Source: Bacteroidales bacterium (GTDB lineage Bacteria; Bacteroidota; Bacteroidia; Bacteroidales; UBA10428). Taken from it: a DNA stretch of 50,174 bases. The notes under the pieces are model-generated. The model saw only the letters and a program-made list of their open reading frames with translations. It did not search any database and was not told where the DNA came from. Position 1 is the first letter of the stretch. Each line of letters starts with the position of its first letter. The stretch is taken from assembly GCA_016935615.1 (NCBI GenBank), contig JAFGQO010000179.1, forward strand, positions 1-50,174, given 5' to 3'. Made by a program: the position numbers and the translations under genes. Shown here piece after piece: positions 8,368 to 18,019 of the stretch.

Positions 8368-10176
8368 TTATTTAGTATCTATTGTTTTCAGATTTTCTAA
8401 TCCTACAGGATTTTCAATAAAAGGCAACAAGCTTGTGAGTGGCTGACGAACAGACTCCAGTTCGATATCTTCCAGTAATATTGCATCGGGTACAATGAAA
8501 CTTACAGGCATACCTGTGATGTATGATGTTGATTTTCTGTTTGAAGAGCCTGATAAAATCGTGTTGTGAACAAGAAAATTGCCGGATACACCCAAATGCT
8601 TTTTTAAATTATTGAGTGAAGGAGGTTTAATTCTTGCCGAACGCACTATTTCTTCATGACCGGATTCCGTCGATACTCTGATTATATTTATGGGTTTTAT
8701 TGAACCTCCTACCTCAAGTGATTTAATGATAATTCCATATTCAAGTCCTTCTTCCCTGGCTTTTTGAATCATTTTTTCTTTTAAGTCATTGAAAGTAAAG
8801 GGATTGGAACTCGTAACTTTTATTACACCAGGACCGATCTGCTTAACCAAACCTCCGAATCCGTAATCAAAGCGCATATGGCCGTTTGATTCCTGCACAT
8901 TTCGAGAAGGAGTTCGTCCATTGAGCAAGGTTTTGAGTATTCCGTTTTCTACAAGCACAAGGTTTTCCGGTGGAATAACACCTTCCGCATCCACATGAAA
9001 ACTTCCGAGCAAAGGAATTCCTTCAAACTCATTAAGTAGAGATTCTGCTGTTATTGTAAGATCCCTGGAAAGGATTAATTTATTGATTTTTGATTCAAGG
9101 CCGTTGTCGCTCTTATCATAATAAAGGTTCATCTGACTACTGCTTTGCAACGACTCCCGGTTAGCGATCAATTGATCAAAACCTGTGAACAAAACAGTTT
9201 CGAATGTATTTGCAACAGCTTCATTTAGAACCAGTACCGGACCGGTATAGTCTTCTTCCAGTCGACTGGCTTTCCTCAGCATCAGAAGATCATCAATCAT
9301 GATTTTAATATCCATCGAGATGTCTTGCAAATCGGGGAATTCATCAGGAGCGTTGCATGTGTATGCAATTTTCCGGTGAATTCTTTCACTGTCATCAGTC
9401 ATCGTACCAGCCTGTATAACTAATGAGGCTAAGTTGTATGGAAATTTTACCTCTGTACCTTCGCTGTTAATAAAATATACATTTGAAAGAAAAATATTAC
9501 AACCTACATCAGAATAATAGATTTCAGGGGATTGACAAAAGAGTCTGGACAACTCTTTTGTAAGGTTGTTGATGTATCCGGTATCATAAGATATTTCCGG
9601 AGATTGCACATTCATTTTCACTACCGGTGCATGACTGAAATCGGGGATTTGAAGATCAGATTCCTTTAACTGTTTGTGATCGATCAAATCCATTTTTACT
9701 TTATATGTTTGAGCAGCAGAATTGTATACGTTATTGGTAGTAAGCCATAACGATCTCCTGATTCCTTCATAGTCATCATCAACAGGCATTTCAATACTTG
9801 GCCTGAAAACAATTTCCTGTGGCTGATCATAATTGAAATTCTCATCATTAATATCATAATCACCAACCATTACTCTTACCTGCCAGTCTTTGTATGATCT
9901 GGTTTCGGAAGTGTAAATTGCTCCAAGAGTCGCATTAATATAAATATTTTGCACATCGGCAATTGTATATGCAATGAAGAATGGTTTTTCATATTTCTTA
10001 TCACAGAGCTGTTCGGTATTTCGTTGTAGCTCATCTCTCATTGCCGTAAAAATAATGCTGTCTGATGACATCCGGCTATAACAGATAGATGTTACAAAGA
10101 GAAATAATACAAAAAAAATAAATTTATTATTATGATAAAATATTGATCTTTTGATATTTAAATTAACTGATTTCAT
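8368..10176 (-). CDS. Exported TldD/PmbA-family protein lacking the metal site (TldE-like)
   Basis: A 602-aa protein with an N-terminal signal (hydrophobic FIFFVLFLFVTSICYS at about 19-34). The body follows the TldD/PmbA fold, including a C-terminal region with GSIKPINIIRV.TESG and a final IVPDAILLEDIELE. Where its partner has HEIFGH, this protein has NEAVANTFETVLFTG, with no HExxxH, and the late conserved Cys is also absent. It therefore looks like the non-catalytic subunit, parallel to TldE of the known TldD/TldE heterodimer. It lies 14 bp downstream of the catalytic paralogue in the same operon. The export signal is unlike the cytoplasmic E. coli pair. Confidence 0.82.
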   Translation of the reverse strand: MKSVNLNIKRSIFYHNNKFIFFVLFLFVTSICYSRMSSDSIIFTAMRDELQRNTEQLCDKKYEKPFFIAYTIADVQNIYINATLGAIYTSETRSYKDWQVRVMVGDYDINDENFNYDQPQEIVFRPSIEMPVDDDYEGIRRSLWLTTNNVYNSAAQTYKVKMDLIDHKQLKESDLQIPDFSHAPVVKMNVQSPEISYDTGYINNLTKELSRLFCQSPEIYYSDVGCNIFLSNVYFINSEGTEVKFPYNLASLVIQAGTMTDDSERIHRKIAYTCNAPDEFPDLQDISMDIKIMIDDLLMLRKASRLEEDYTGPVLVLNEAVANTFETVLFTGFDQLIANRESLQSSSQMNLYYDKSDNGLESKINKLILSRDLTITAESLLNEFEGIPLLGSFHVDAEGVIPPENLVLVENGILKTLLNGRTPSRNVQESNGHMRFDYGFGGLVKQIGPGVIKVTSSNPFTFNDLKEKMIQKAREEGLEYGIIIKSLEVGGSIKPINIIRVSTESGHEEIVRSARIKPPSLNNLKKHLGVSGNFLVHNTILSGSSNRKSTSYITGMPVSFIVPDAILLEDIELESVRQPLTSLLPFIENPVGLENLKTIDTK

Positions 10177-10190
10177 TTTTTTATTTATGT

Positions 10191-11876
10191 CTATGGACTT
10201 GTAAGTATGGGAAGTTTGCTATCGAATTCAGGGATTTTTTGTGTTTCAATCTTTCTTACAAACAATGCCGGGGAAATGGCTGTTACGGGCACATGACCCG
10301 ATTCGGCACCACAAAAACCAGTGAATACCTCCTGTTCGTTACCTGCCGATACAATATTTGAGAACATGGTCAAGGGAGTGCCTATTAGCTCAACTCCCGA
10401 CACCAGTTCATCGGATCTGCCGTCAATATATATTCTGTATACCTCAACAGGCTTTATATTGAACATGTTCGTATTGTAGCGGTCAGTAACAGTTAATCCT
10501 CCAATAACTTTTTTAAAATAATACCCGTAGTTTTTATTTTGCTTTTTACATTCTTTAATTAATTGTTTGCGGAGTTCATTTTCAGTGCATGCATTTTTGC
10601 TTTCGATGAGCAGATTCGATTGACGTGATACCGGAGCAAAACCGGCTTGAGCCCTTCCATGTCCCGAAGAATTAAAGAATCCTTTAATGGGGCGGCGTGA
10701 CATAAGAAATTGTTTTAATTTCCCGTTTTCAACAACGACCACTTTCTGAGCTTCGACTCCCTGATCATCATATTTGTATGCACCAATTAAATCCTGCCCG
10801 TGAAAATGAAATAAGGTCGGATCAGAAATAACCTGAAAACTTTCAGGAAGAACTTTATTTCCTATTTTATCCTTAAAGGTTTGAGCATCACTGGTTTTTT
10901 CCAAACGATGTCCCTCAATTCTGTGTCCGAATATTTCATGAAAAAATACTCCTGCAGCTTCAGAAGATAATATGGCCGGACCGGCATAAGGTTCTGCCAT
11001 GGCTGAAGATTTTAATTCCTGAAGTTTCAGATACAGACTTTCTATATCTTTTAAAATGGTATCATGATCCGGAAGTTCAGCAGGGGCAAATGCAGTAAAA
11101 GATTTTGTCAATGGGAATACATTCCCGGTTTCATGCATTATGCTGGCCATAAAATATAGCCTGGCATAGGATTGATTCTGAACAATTTGACTGTTTTCTG
11201 ATGAAATAAAATATTTTCTGTTTTTCACAAATTGAAAAGAAGCTTCACAATGAAAGATCAGGGAATCATCATCAAACAGTTTGGTATATTCTTTTAGTCT
11301 GCTGATCCATTCGCTGGCATCGAATTCAAATTCATTGCCAGTGAACGGAGGTTCATAATAAGAATTCGGACTTTCCGATGAAAAATCAGCGAGAACATTG
11401 TCTTTTTCAGGATTTGCATTCCTTGTTTGTGCTCCGGCAAATGCACTTAGTGCATTTTTATAAGCCTGATCTGTTGTTCTCCAAACGATTTGTTTGATGG
11501 CGGCAGGTTCATTTTCCAATGGCAGAGGTGATGAGTATGGTGAATTCAAATATGAATTAGACAATTCCCCGGTAAATTCGTGGGTATTATCAAAATTATA
11601 ATCTCCTACCCGAACAGTGGTTGTAAGCAAACGACCTTTGTTATTGTTTTTTTCCACCAGGCTGCCAAAAGATGTCCTGATCGAAAAAGATTCTAATTCA
11701 TCCACACGGTAATCAATGTAATAGGGAGGATTCTTCTGTTTACGAAGTTCGGATACTTCCCTCTCAAGTTCCTCTTTAAGAATTGACAGCAGGGTGTCCT
11801 GAGCTATTGTTGCCGATGAGAAAGAAAAATACAGTAAGATTATAAGGCTTCTTGTCAGGATATGAAAACCACTCAT
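10191..11876 (-). CDS. Exported TldD-family metalloprotease (catalytic subunit)
   Basis: Starting at MSGFHILTRSLIILLYFSF gives a 561-aa protein with a proper signal peptide ending near ATIAQ; the frame runs upstream to 11963 but the extra 29 residues are a second hydrophobic stretch and unlikely to be translated. The TldD zinc motif HEIFGHRIEGH is at about 313-323 (HExxxH), and the C-terminal FCGAESGHVPVTAISPA matches the Cys-containing metal-ligand region of TldD. It should form a heterodimer with the metal-less protein encoded just downstream. TldD/E cleave unstructured peptides; here the pair would act in the periplasm. The substrate is unknown. Confidence 0.85.
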   Translation of the reverse strand: MSGFHILTRSLIILLYFSFSSATIAQDTLLSILKEELEREVSELRKQKNPPYYIDYRVDELESFSIRTSFGSLVEKNNNKGRLLTTTVRVGDYNFDNTHEFTGELSNSYLNSPYSSPLPLENEPAAIKQIVWRTTDQAYKNALSAFAGAQTRNANPEKDNVLADFSSESPNSYYEPPFTGNEFEFDASEWISRLKEYTKLFDDDSLIFHCEASFQFVKNRKYFISSENSQIVQNQSYARLYFMASIMHETGNVFPLTKSFTAFAPAELPDHDTILKDIESLYLKLQELKSSAMAEPYAGPAILSSEAAGVFFHEIFGHRIEGHRLEKTSDAQTFKDKIGNKVLPESFQVISDPTLFHFHGQDLIGAYKYDDQGVEAQKVVVVENGKLKQFLMSRRPIKGFFNSSGHGRAQAGFAPVSRQSNLLIESKNACTENELRKQLIKECKKQNKNYGYYFKKVIGGLTVTDRYNTNMFNIKPVEVYRIYIDGRSDELVSGVELIGTPLTMFSNIVSAGNEQEVFTGFCGAESGHVPVTAISPALFVRKIETQKIPEFDSKLPILTSP

Positions 11877-12093
11877 ACTTAAAAAAATTAATACGTTTTG
11901 CAATATCAGCAAAGATAAGAATACTACAATGCAAAAACCGAATTGATTCTTTGTGAAACTCAAATTTTAAAAACAAAATGTAGTATCATTTGTATTTTAT
12001 TCAGGCGAATTTTTCAGAATAGATCATACATCAACAACTCTCCGGCTAACGAATAAAAATATAGTATACAGGAAGAAAAGTGAAACTTCGATT

Positions 12094-12711
12094 TCAATCA
12101 CAAAGAATATCTTTATGAGGATTATCTAAGTATTCAAACATAATTTGTATTTGTTCTTTGGTAATTCTCGGATATGACAGTGGAGGGATTTCTATTCTTG
12201 AGAACCATTTTGCATCTGATGTCTCTGTCCCCGGAGTTATTTTTCCACCGGAGTCACTGCACAGGACGAATAATTTATATACATGGTAAGCATCCGGGGG
12301 ATGAGCGTGTTTGATTTTATCAAAAACAGCCAGCAAACGGATTGGCTTAACGTTCAATCCGGCTTCTTCGAACACTTCTTTTGCAGTATTTTCAAAAGGG
12401 CTGTATCCTATATCTGCCCAGCCACCGGGAAGTGTCCAATACCCGTCAATTTTTTCACGGACCATAAGTATTTTTTCTTTGCGAAAAACCACCCCTCTGA
12501 CATCAACCTTTGGGGTCTGATACCCTTTTTCACCAGCAAATAAATTCCGGATTTGCTCCATGGGAGCATTGCTGTATTCATGAATTATTTTCATGCTCAA
12601 TCCCCTTAGCTGCCTGTAACGATCAATATCGTACTGATTTTGACTGTACTCAAGACCAGCCTGAGCAACAGATTGTATCTCTTTGGCTATATCTAACCAT
12701 TCGAATGACAT
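12094..12711 (-). CDS. Nudix hydrolase with N-terminal NUDIX_N2-type domain
   Basis: A 205-aa protein with a helical N-terminal domain (about 1-65; FEWLDIAKEIQSVAQAGLEY, YDIDRYRQLRGLS) as in PF12535, followed by a Nudix domain. The Nudix box is GGWADIGYSPFENTAKEVFEEAGL: it keeps the metal-binding EVFEEAG, and GGWADIG in place of the usual Glu-containing start is typical of this subfamily as I remember it. Members cleave nucleoside-diphosphate derivatives such as ADP-ribose. The physiological substrate is not visible. It lies 26 bp after the sulfotransferase on the same strand and may be cotranscribed. Confidence 0.88.
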   Translation of the reverse strand: MSFEWLDIAKEIQSVAQAGLEYSQNQYDIDRYRQLRGLSMKIIHEYSNAPMEQIRNLFAGEKGYQTPKVDVRGVVFRKEKILMVREKIDGYWTLPGGWADIGYSPFENTAKEVFEEAGLNVKPIRLLAVFDKIKHAHPPDAYHVYKLFVLCSDSGGKITPGTETSDAKWFSRIEIPPLSYPRITKEQIQIMFEYLDNPHKDILCD

Positions 12712-12737
12712 AATCTAAATAATTAGAGCACAATATT

Positions 12738-13631
12738 TTATAACAAGTTCTTTTTAAGGGAAGTCTTTTTAAAAAGAGGTTCAAATTTAAGGATTGTCTG
12801 CCGGTATTTGGTAACGAACTCTTTTTTCTGTTTATCAGTCAGGATGTCTTTTCCTTCACCGGATTTTCCTTTACGGATAAACTGGTCATATACAAATTGA
12901 GGTTTTGGTTCGGGCGGTTGTTCCCCGAATTTGTCTTCGTGTTTTTTCATAAATTCAAAACTACAGCGTTCCCTTATTCTCGGAAGGTCTTTTTCTGCCA
13001 CTTTGATGTTGCAAAATGCTGCCACCTTTCTCAAAGATCCATCAAAATTTGTAGTCAACTCTTCGTAAGTTATATAGAAAATAGGGAGTTTGTTTTTGTT
13101 TTCGAGCCATTTCCTGTTGAAGGTAAACCAGTTGTTTTTTGTCGTGGTCATGAAACTTTTAAAAAATTTGTCAAACTCAAGGTTTGGCATTCCGTAGTTT
13201 TTTCTCTGGTGATACAAAGAGATTACCACATCCATTCCGTCCCGAAAAATAAAAATAAATCTTCCTTTTGTGGCTTTATCAAAATATTCGTAAGGATCAT
13301 GACTTTTGATCAATCTTGGGGAAGGGAGATCAAGACGGGGTTTACGTTTTTTAAATGAATCGTTCCTGATCCATGGAGAGACTTCATAAATGTGTTTGAA
13401 ATTCATTTCACCATTTGTGGTAAGCTGGTACAGTAACATTTGCATTAATGTTGTACCTGATTTAGGAAAAGTGACGATATAGATATCATCATCACGCTCT
13501 CCGAAATCCATTTTGAATTTCAGGTAATTCAGTTCCTCTGCAGCTCTGCTAAGATTTCTCCCCAGTTTGTTAACAAACTTGTGCATTAAAGAGACAAGTT
13601 TGTATGAAAAGGTTTTTTTCTGATCTTCCAT
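12738..13631 (-). CDS. Sulfotransferase (PAPS-dependent, Sulfotransfer_1 family)
   Basis: A 297-aa protein starting at MEDQKKTFSY; the longer frame to 13649 would put the ATG in a terminator hairpin. The PAPS 5'-phosphosulfate loop is FPKSGTTLMQM, the 3'-phosphate loop is FIFRDGMDVVISLYHQR, and a C-terminal RKGKSGEGKDIL corresponds to the RKGxxGDWK element (the usual Trp is replaced). His in LIKSHDP is the likely catalytic base. The family transfers sulfate from PAPS to hydroxyls of lipids, glycans or small molecules. Length and motifs are complete, but the acceptor cannot be named. No PAPS synthesis genes are in the window. Confidence 0.9.
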   Translation of the reverse strand: MEDQKKTFSYKLVSLMHKFVNKLGRNLSRAAEELNYLKFKMDFGERDDDIYIVTFPKSGTTLMQMLLYQLTTNGEMNFKHIYEVSPWIRNDSFKKRKPRLDLPSPRLIKSHDPYEYFDKATKGRFIFIFRDGMDVVISLYHQRKNYGMPNLEFDKFFKSFMTTTKNNWFTFNRKWLENKNKLPIFYITYEELTTNFDGSLRKVAAFCNIKVAEKDLPRIRERCSFEFMKKHEDKFGEQPPEPKPQFVYDQFIRKGKSGEGKDILTDKQKKEFVTKYRQTILKFEPLFKKTSLKKNLL

Positions 13632-13647
13632 AATTAAAATTGAGCAC

Positions 13648-13676
13648 AAAAAAAGGGGTGTTACCCCCTTTTTTTA
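13648..13676 (-). terminator. Rho-independent terminator, probably bidirectional
   Basis: An A7-GGGG run at 13648-13658 pairs with CCCCC-T7 at 13664-13675 around a short loop. It lies 5 bp beyond the stop of the small lipoprotein gene and just upstream of the sulfotransferase start, so it ends the lipoprotein transcript and means the sulfotransferase needs its own promoter or read-through. Confidence 0.85.
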
Positions 13677-13680
13677 AAAT

Positions 13681-13947
13681 TTAATCACAATCTACAAAAG
13701 CATATTGTGCATCCATGTAGTTTAGATATTCTTTAAGATCATTCCAGGTTTCAAAATCATCTTCCCAGGTTGACGGATCGTCTTCACGATATGTGTAAGT
13801 ATAGGTTCCCATACCGTAACCGCTAAGATCAACAACACATGTAATAACTTCACCATCATCATCCTTATCTTTCTTGCAAGATGAGTTAAATCCAAGAATA
13901 ATCAATGAAATTCCAACTAATTTGGCGATCAAACGTAAAGTTTTCAT
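13681..13947 (-). CDS. Small putative lipoprotein
   Basis: An 88-aa protein from MKTLRLIAKL (an ATG two codons upstream, at 13953, is also possible). The hydrophobic signal ends in NSSC, followed by KKDKDDDGE, compatible with a surface-export lipoprotein. The mature part is only about 64 residues, acidic and aromatic (YGMGTYTYTYREDD), with two further Cys residues (near ITC and VDCD) that could form a disulfide. No family recognised. It is flanked by a terminator downstream and a DsbA-like thiol oxidoreductase gene upstream on the same strand, which makes an oxidised fold plausible but unproven. Confidence 0.65.
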   Translation of the reverse strand: MKTLRLIAKLVGISLIILGFNSSCKKDKDDDGEVITCVVDLSGYGMGTYTYTYREDDPSTWEDDFETWNDLKEYLNYMDAQYAFVDCD

Positions 13948-14010
13948 AAGCATAATAATATTAGGTTACAAATTAAAAATATAATGAGAAATTTAAATGC
14001 AAAACTTAAG

Positions 14011-14709
14011 TTATTCACATAGTTCTTTTTCTTCTTCAATCAATTCCCTGAATTTTTCTATTTGGTGCTGTCCCTTCAGTATATTCTTACCAATGACAAA
14101 AGAGGGGGTTCCTCTTACTCCAACGGCTCTTGCTTCTTTTCTGTTTTCAGAGATCAGTTCATCCAGTTTTTTGTTATCAATACAGTCTTTAAATTTGGCT
14201 GAGTCTATATTCAGATCACTCATCCATTTGCTCAAAACTGTTTCATTGAGTACGTCATACTGTTCAAGAAGTTTCATATGAAGTTCAAAAAAATGCCCCT
14301 CAGTATAGGCACAGTAAGCTGCTTTAACTGCCAGTAAAGAGACTGAGTCAGATGCAGAGCCAATATTTTTTATGATCATTTTGGCTATTCCTTCTTCAAT
14401 ATATTCTTTTTTGAGCAAAGGAAATATAGTATTAAAGAACTCTTGACAATACCTGCAACGATAACTCGAAAAAATAAAAATATCGACCGGAGCATCTTTT
14501 TGGCCTATTATGATATCGTTCGGTCCATACTTAATATCATGGGATGATTTCTGTTTTTCGGCAACAATGAGTCTTCCAAGCAATATGTTTGTGGTGTATA
14601 TTTTGTTATTCATGTAATAAAGTTGAAAAGCTATTACAGCCAAAAAAATGATCAATACAGCATTGAATATGTAATTGTATGTATTGGTATTCTTCTTCGA
14701 TTTTTTCAT
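14011..14709 (-). CDS. Membrane-anchored DsbA-like thiol-disulfide oxidoreductase
   Basis: A 232-aa protein. A basic N-terminus and one hydrophobic segment (about 13-33) anchor it with the rest in the periplasm. The thioredoxin-like domain has the active site YRCRYCQEF (Cys85/Cys88) and the cis-Pro loop VRGTPSFVIG, as in the Thioredoxin_4/DSBA group. Expected role: making or shuffling disulfides in exported proteins. The gene is 39 bp downstream of carB on the same strand; read-through is possible but no functional link is apparent. The CRYC dipeptide differs from the CPHC of E. coli DsbA, so redox behaviour may differ. Confidence 0.87.
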   Translation of the reverse strand: MKKSKKNTNTYNYIFNAVLIIFLAVIAFQLYYMNNKIYTTNILLGRLIVAEKQKSSHDIKYGPNDIIIGQKDAPVDIFIFSSYRCRYCQEFFNTIFPLLKKEYIEEGIAKMIIKNIGSASDSVSLLAVKAAYCAYTEGHFFELHMKLLEQYDVLNETVLSKWMSDLNIDSAKFKDCIDNKKLDELISENRKEARAVGVRGTPSFVIGKNILKGQHQIEKFRELIEEEKELCE

Positions 14710-14748
14710 AGAAAATGGTAAGGGATTTATTTATTAAGTTAGTGATTT

Positions 14749-17700
14749 TTATTTTATTTCTGAGTCAATTTTATATTCATCCCAGCTTTTTATTTTAATA
14801 TCCTGGTAATCCAGTTTACAAATTCCTGTTAGGAAGGCACTTGCCAGTCTTGCATTTGTGATAAGCGGGATGTTGAAATCGACAGCCCCTCTTCGAATAC
14901 TATAGTCATTGCTTAATTCAGTGGAGGTCAGATCTTTCGGGATATTTATAACAAGGTCGATAAATCCTTCGCGTAAATAATCCATGGTATTCGGTTTTTT
15001 ATTTTCATCGGGCCAGGCAAGTGTTGTGCATTCAATGCCGTTCATTTGGAGAAATTGTGCTGTACCGCGTGTGGCAAAAAGGCTGTAATCTTTTTCTATC
15101 AGCAATCTGCAACTATTTAATAATTCAACTTTTGATCGGGTGGGACCTGTGGATAACAAAATATTTTTTTCCGGAATGGTATATCCTACGGAGAGCATAG
15201 CCTTTACTATTGCTTCATAAAAATCATCCCCGATACAACCGACCTCTCCGGTTGATGACATATCAACTCCTAATATGGGATCTGCTTTTGTAAGTCTGGA
15301 AAACGAAAATTGAGGAGCCTTTACCCCGATGTAATCAATATCGAAGATATTTGAATTCGGTTTTCGAACCTCCAGATCCAGCATTACACGTGTGGCGAGA
15401 TCTATAAAATTTGTTTTGAGGACTTTCGAAACAAAAGGGAAACTTCGCGAAGCCCGCAAATTGCATTCTATAACTTTAATATCGTTATCTTTTGCCAGGA
15501 ATTGCATGTTAAAGGGGCCGGTAATATGCAAAGCCCTGGCAATTTGCCGGCTTATTTTTTTAATTCTGCGAAGCGTCTCAAAATAGATCTTTTGTGCCGG
15601 GAAGACCATGGTGGCATCACCCGAATGGACTCCTGCAAACTCTACATGTTCACTGATAGCATATGCAACAAGTTCACCATCCCTGGCAACGGCATCTATT
15701 TCAATTTCCTTGGCCTGTTGAATAAATTCCGATACGACGACAGGATATTGTTTTGATACTTTTGCAGCAAGAGTTAAGAAATGCTCCATTTCATCTTTGT
15801 TAGAGACTACGTTCATAGCTGCTCCCGAAAGGACATAAGAAGGTCTGATGAGAACGGGAAAATCGACTTCATCAACGAATTTATAAATATCATCAATGTT
15901 GGTAAGTTCTTTCCACCGTGGCTGATCAATTTTCAGATCGTCCAGAAGACTTGAAAATTTATGCCTGTTTTCTGCATTGTCAATATATTCAGGTGCCGTA
16001 CCCAGTATTTTTACTTTTCTGTTGTGCAATCGTATTGCAAGGTTGTTTGGAATTTGTCCGCCCACAGAAATAATTACGCCCTTAGGATTTTCCAGATCAA
16101 CTATGTCAAGCACTCTTTCAAAAGTAAGTTCATCAAAATACAACCTGTCACACATATCGTAATCTGTGCTGACAGTCTCCGGATTATAGTTGATCATTAC
16201 TGAACGGTAACCTGCTTTATTGACTGTGTTCAGAGCATTCACACTACACCAGTCAAATTCAACACTGCTTCCGATACGATAAGCTCCTGAACCAAGTACA
16301 ATAATGGATTTGTCCTTATCATCGAAAATGAGATCATGACTATTCCCTCCATAGGTAAGGTAGAGATAATTTGTTTGTGCGGGATATTCTGCTGCTAAAG
16401 TATCGATCTGCTTCACGTAAGGGACAACACCATTTTTTATTCTGAAATCTCTAACCTTCAGGAGGTCAGTTTCAATGTACTCGTTCGGGTTTTTAAAAAT
16501 GAAACGGGCAATCTGAAAATCGGAAAATCCCATTTCTTTGGCTCTTTTTAAGTCACTTAACGGAAGTTTATCCAGAGTATCGTATTTCTCAAGAGTATTT
16601 TTTTTGTCAAGAATACTCTTCAGCTTGTATAGGAACCATCTGTCAATTTTTGTCAGGTTGAATATCTGATCAACAGTATATCCTTTTTCAAATGCTGATG
16701 CAATAACAAATATCCTTGAATCTGTCGGATTCAGTAATTCTTTATCAATATCATCGACTTCAAGATCCTGATTCCCTACAAAACCATGCATTCCCTGGCC
16801 GATCATCCGCAATCCCTTTTGAATGGCTTCTTCAAAGGATCGTCCAATGGCCATTACCTCCCCGACACTTTTCATACTGCTTCCTATATACTTTTCAACC
16901 CCTGTGAACTTATTCAGATCCCAGCGAGGGATTTTGCATACAATATAATCAAGAGCAGGTTCAAAAAAAGCAGGGGTAGTCTTTGTAATTGAGTTTTTAA
17001 GTTCCTGCAATCCATATCCCAGACCAAGCTTGGCAGCTACAAATGCAAGGGGGTACCCTGTTGCCTTGGAAGCAAGGGCGCTCGACCGGGACAAACGTGC
17101 ATTTACTTCAATGACCCTGTAATCTTCAGAATTCGGATCCAGTGCATATTGTATATTGCATTCGCCTATAATGCCAATATGGCGAATAATTTTTATAGCC
17201 AGTTGACGAAGTACATGATATTCTGAATTGGTAAGAGTTTGTGATGGAGCAACAACAATACTCTCTCCGGTATGTATTCCGAGAGGATCAAAGTTTTCCA
17301 TATTGCAAACCGTTATACAATTGTCATATTTATCCCGTACTACTTCATATTCCACCTCTTTCCATCCTTTAAGGGATTTTTCAACCAGGATTTGCCGGGT
17401 ATAGGAGAAAGCTTTACCGGCAAGCTTTTTCATTTCATTCGGATTGTCGCAAAAGCCGGAACCTTGTCCTCCAAGTGTATAAGCGGCCCTGATAATTACA
17501 GGATATCCAAGATTTTCAGCAGCTTCCAATGCATCTTCAGCAGAGGTAACAGCAATACTTTGAATGGTGTTAACATGGATCTCATTTAGCTTTTTCACAA
17601 AGAGATCACGGTCTTCGGTATCCATAATAGCCTGAACAGGAGTACCTAAAACACTGACATTGTGTTTTTCCAATGCTCCGGATTTGAATAATTCTATTCC

Positions 17701-17988
17701 ACAATTCAGTGCTGTCTGACCTCCGAAAGAGAGAAGTATTCCATCGGGTTGTTCCTTCTCGAGGATTCTCTCAACAAAATAAGGGGTTACAGGTAAAAAA
17801 TAAATCGTATCGGCGATTCCTTCCGAAGTTTGAACTGTTGCGATATTCGGATTGATCAGAACAGTTTTAACTCCTTCCTCCCGCAAAGCTTTCAATGCTT
17901 GTGATCCGGAATAATCAAACTCACCGGCTTCTCCAATTTTTAATGCACCGGAGCCCAGAACGACGACCTTATGAATGGATTTATCCAT
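14749..17988 (-). CDS. carB: Carbamoyl-phosphate synthase large subunit
   Basis: A full-length 1079-aa CarB. It makes carbamoyl phosphate from bicarbonate, ATP and glutamine-derived ammonia for arginine and pyrimidine synthesis. Both homologous ATP-grasp halves are present (first: KVVVLGSGALKIGEAGEFDYSGSQA and LSFGGQTALNCG; second: IIVLGSGAYRIGSSVEFDWCSV and ISVGGQIPNNLA), followed by a C-terminal MGS-like allosteric domain (ILLSTGPTRSKVELL). The small glutaminase subunit gene carA is not adjacent. The gene is divergent from argR, and the 115-bp gap holds ARG boxes, so arginine repression of carB is likely. A -7 match on the minus strand (TACTTTTG, 18027-18020) lies 32 bp before the ATG. Confidence 0.97.
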   Translation of the reverse strand: MDKSIHKVVVLGSGALKIGEAGEFDYSGSQALKALREEGVKTVLINPNIATVQTSEGIADTIYFLPVTPYFVERILEKEQPDGILLSFGGQTALNCGIELFKSGALEKHNVSVLGTPVQAIMDTEDRDLFVKKLNEIHVNTIQSIAVTSAEDALEAAENLGYPVIIRAAYTLGGQGSGFCDNPNEMKKLAGKAFSYTRQILVEKSLKGWKEVEYEVVRDKYDNCITVCNMENFDPLGIHTGESIVVAPSQTLTNSEYHVLRQLAIKIIRHIGIIGECNIQYALDPNSEDYRVIEVNARLSRSSALASKATGYPLAFVAAKLGLGYGLQELKNSITKTTPAFFEPALDYIVCKIPRWDLNKFTGVEKYIGSSMKSVGEVMAIGRSFEEAIQKGLRMIGQGMHGFVGNQDLEVDDIDKELLNPTDSRIFVIASAFEKGYTVDQIFNLTKIDRWFLYKLKSILDKKNTLEKYDTLDKLPLSDLKRAKEMGFSDFQIARFIFKNPNEYIETDLLKVRDFRIKNGVVPYVKQIDTLAAEYPAQTNYLYLTYGGNSHDLIFDDKDKSIIVLGSGAYRIGSSVEFDWCSVNALNTVNKAGYRSVMINYNPETVSTDYDMCDRLYFDELTFERVLDIVDLENPKGVIISVGGQIPNNLAIRLHNRKVKILGTAPEYIDNAENRHKFSSLLDDLKIDQPRWKELTNIDDIYKFVDEVDFPVLIRPSYVLSGAAMNVVSNKDEMEHFLTLAAKVSKQYPVVVSEFIQQAKEIEIDAVARDGELVAYAISEHVEFAGVHSGDATMVFPAQKIYFETLRRIKKISRQIARALHITGPFNMQFLAKDNDIKVIECNLRASRSFPFVSKVLKTNFIDLATRVMLDLEVRKPNSNIFDIDYIGVKAPQFSFSRLTKADPILGVDMSSTGEVGCIGDDFYEAIVKAMLSVGYTIPEKNILLSTGPTRSKVELLNSCRLLIEKDYSLFATRGTAQFLQMNGIECTTLAWPDENKKPNTMDYLREGFIDLVINIPKDLTSTELSNDYSIRRGAVDFNIPLITNARLASAFLTGICKLDYQDIKIKSWDEYKIDSEIK

Positions 17989-18019
17989 ACATTGTTTAGC
18001 TATAAATTTTTATTTCGCG

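Noticed and set aside
11877-11963. Upstream extension of the catalytic TldD-like protein
   Set aside because: It would put a second hydrophobic stretch ahead of a complete signal peptide; the ATG at 11876 gives a normal signal sequence.
12897-13358. Open frame of 153 codons opposite the sulfotransferase
   Set aside because: The sulfotransferase has complete family motifs on the other strand, and this frame's product is low-complexity Phe/Lys-rich.
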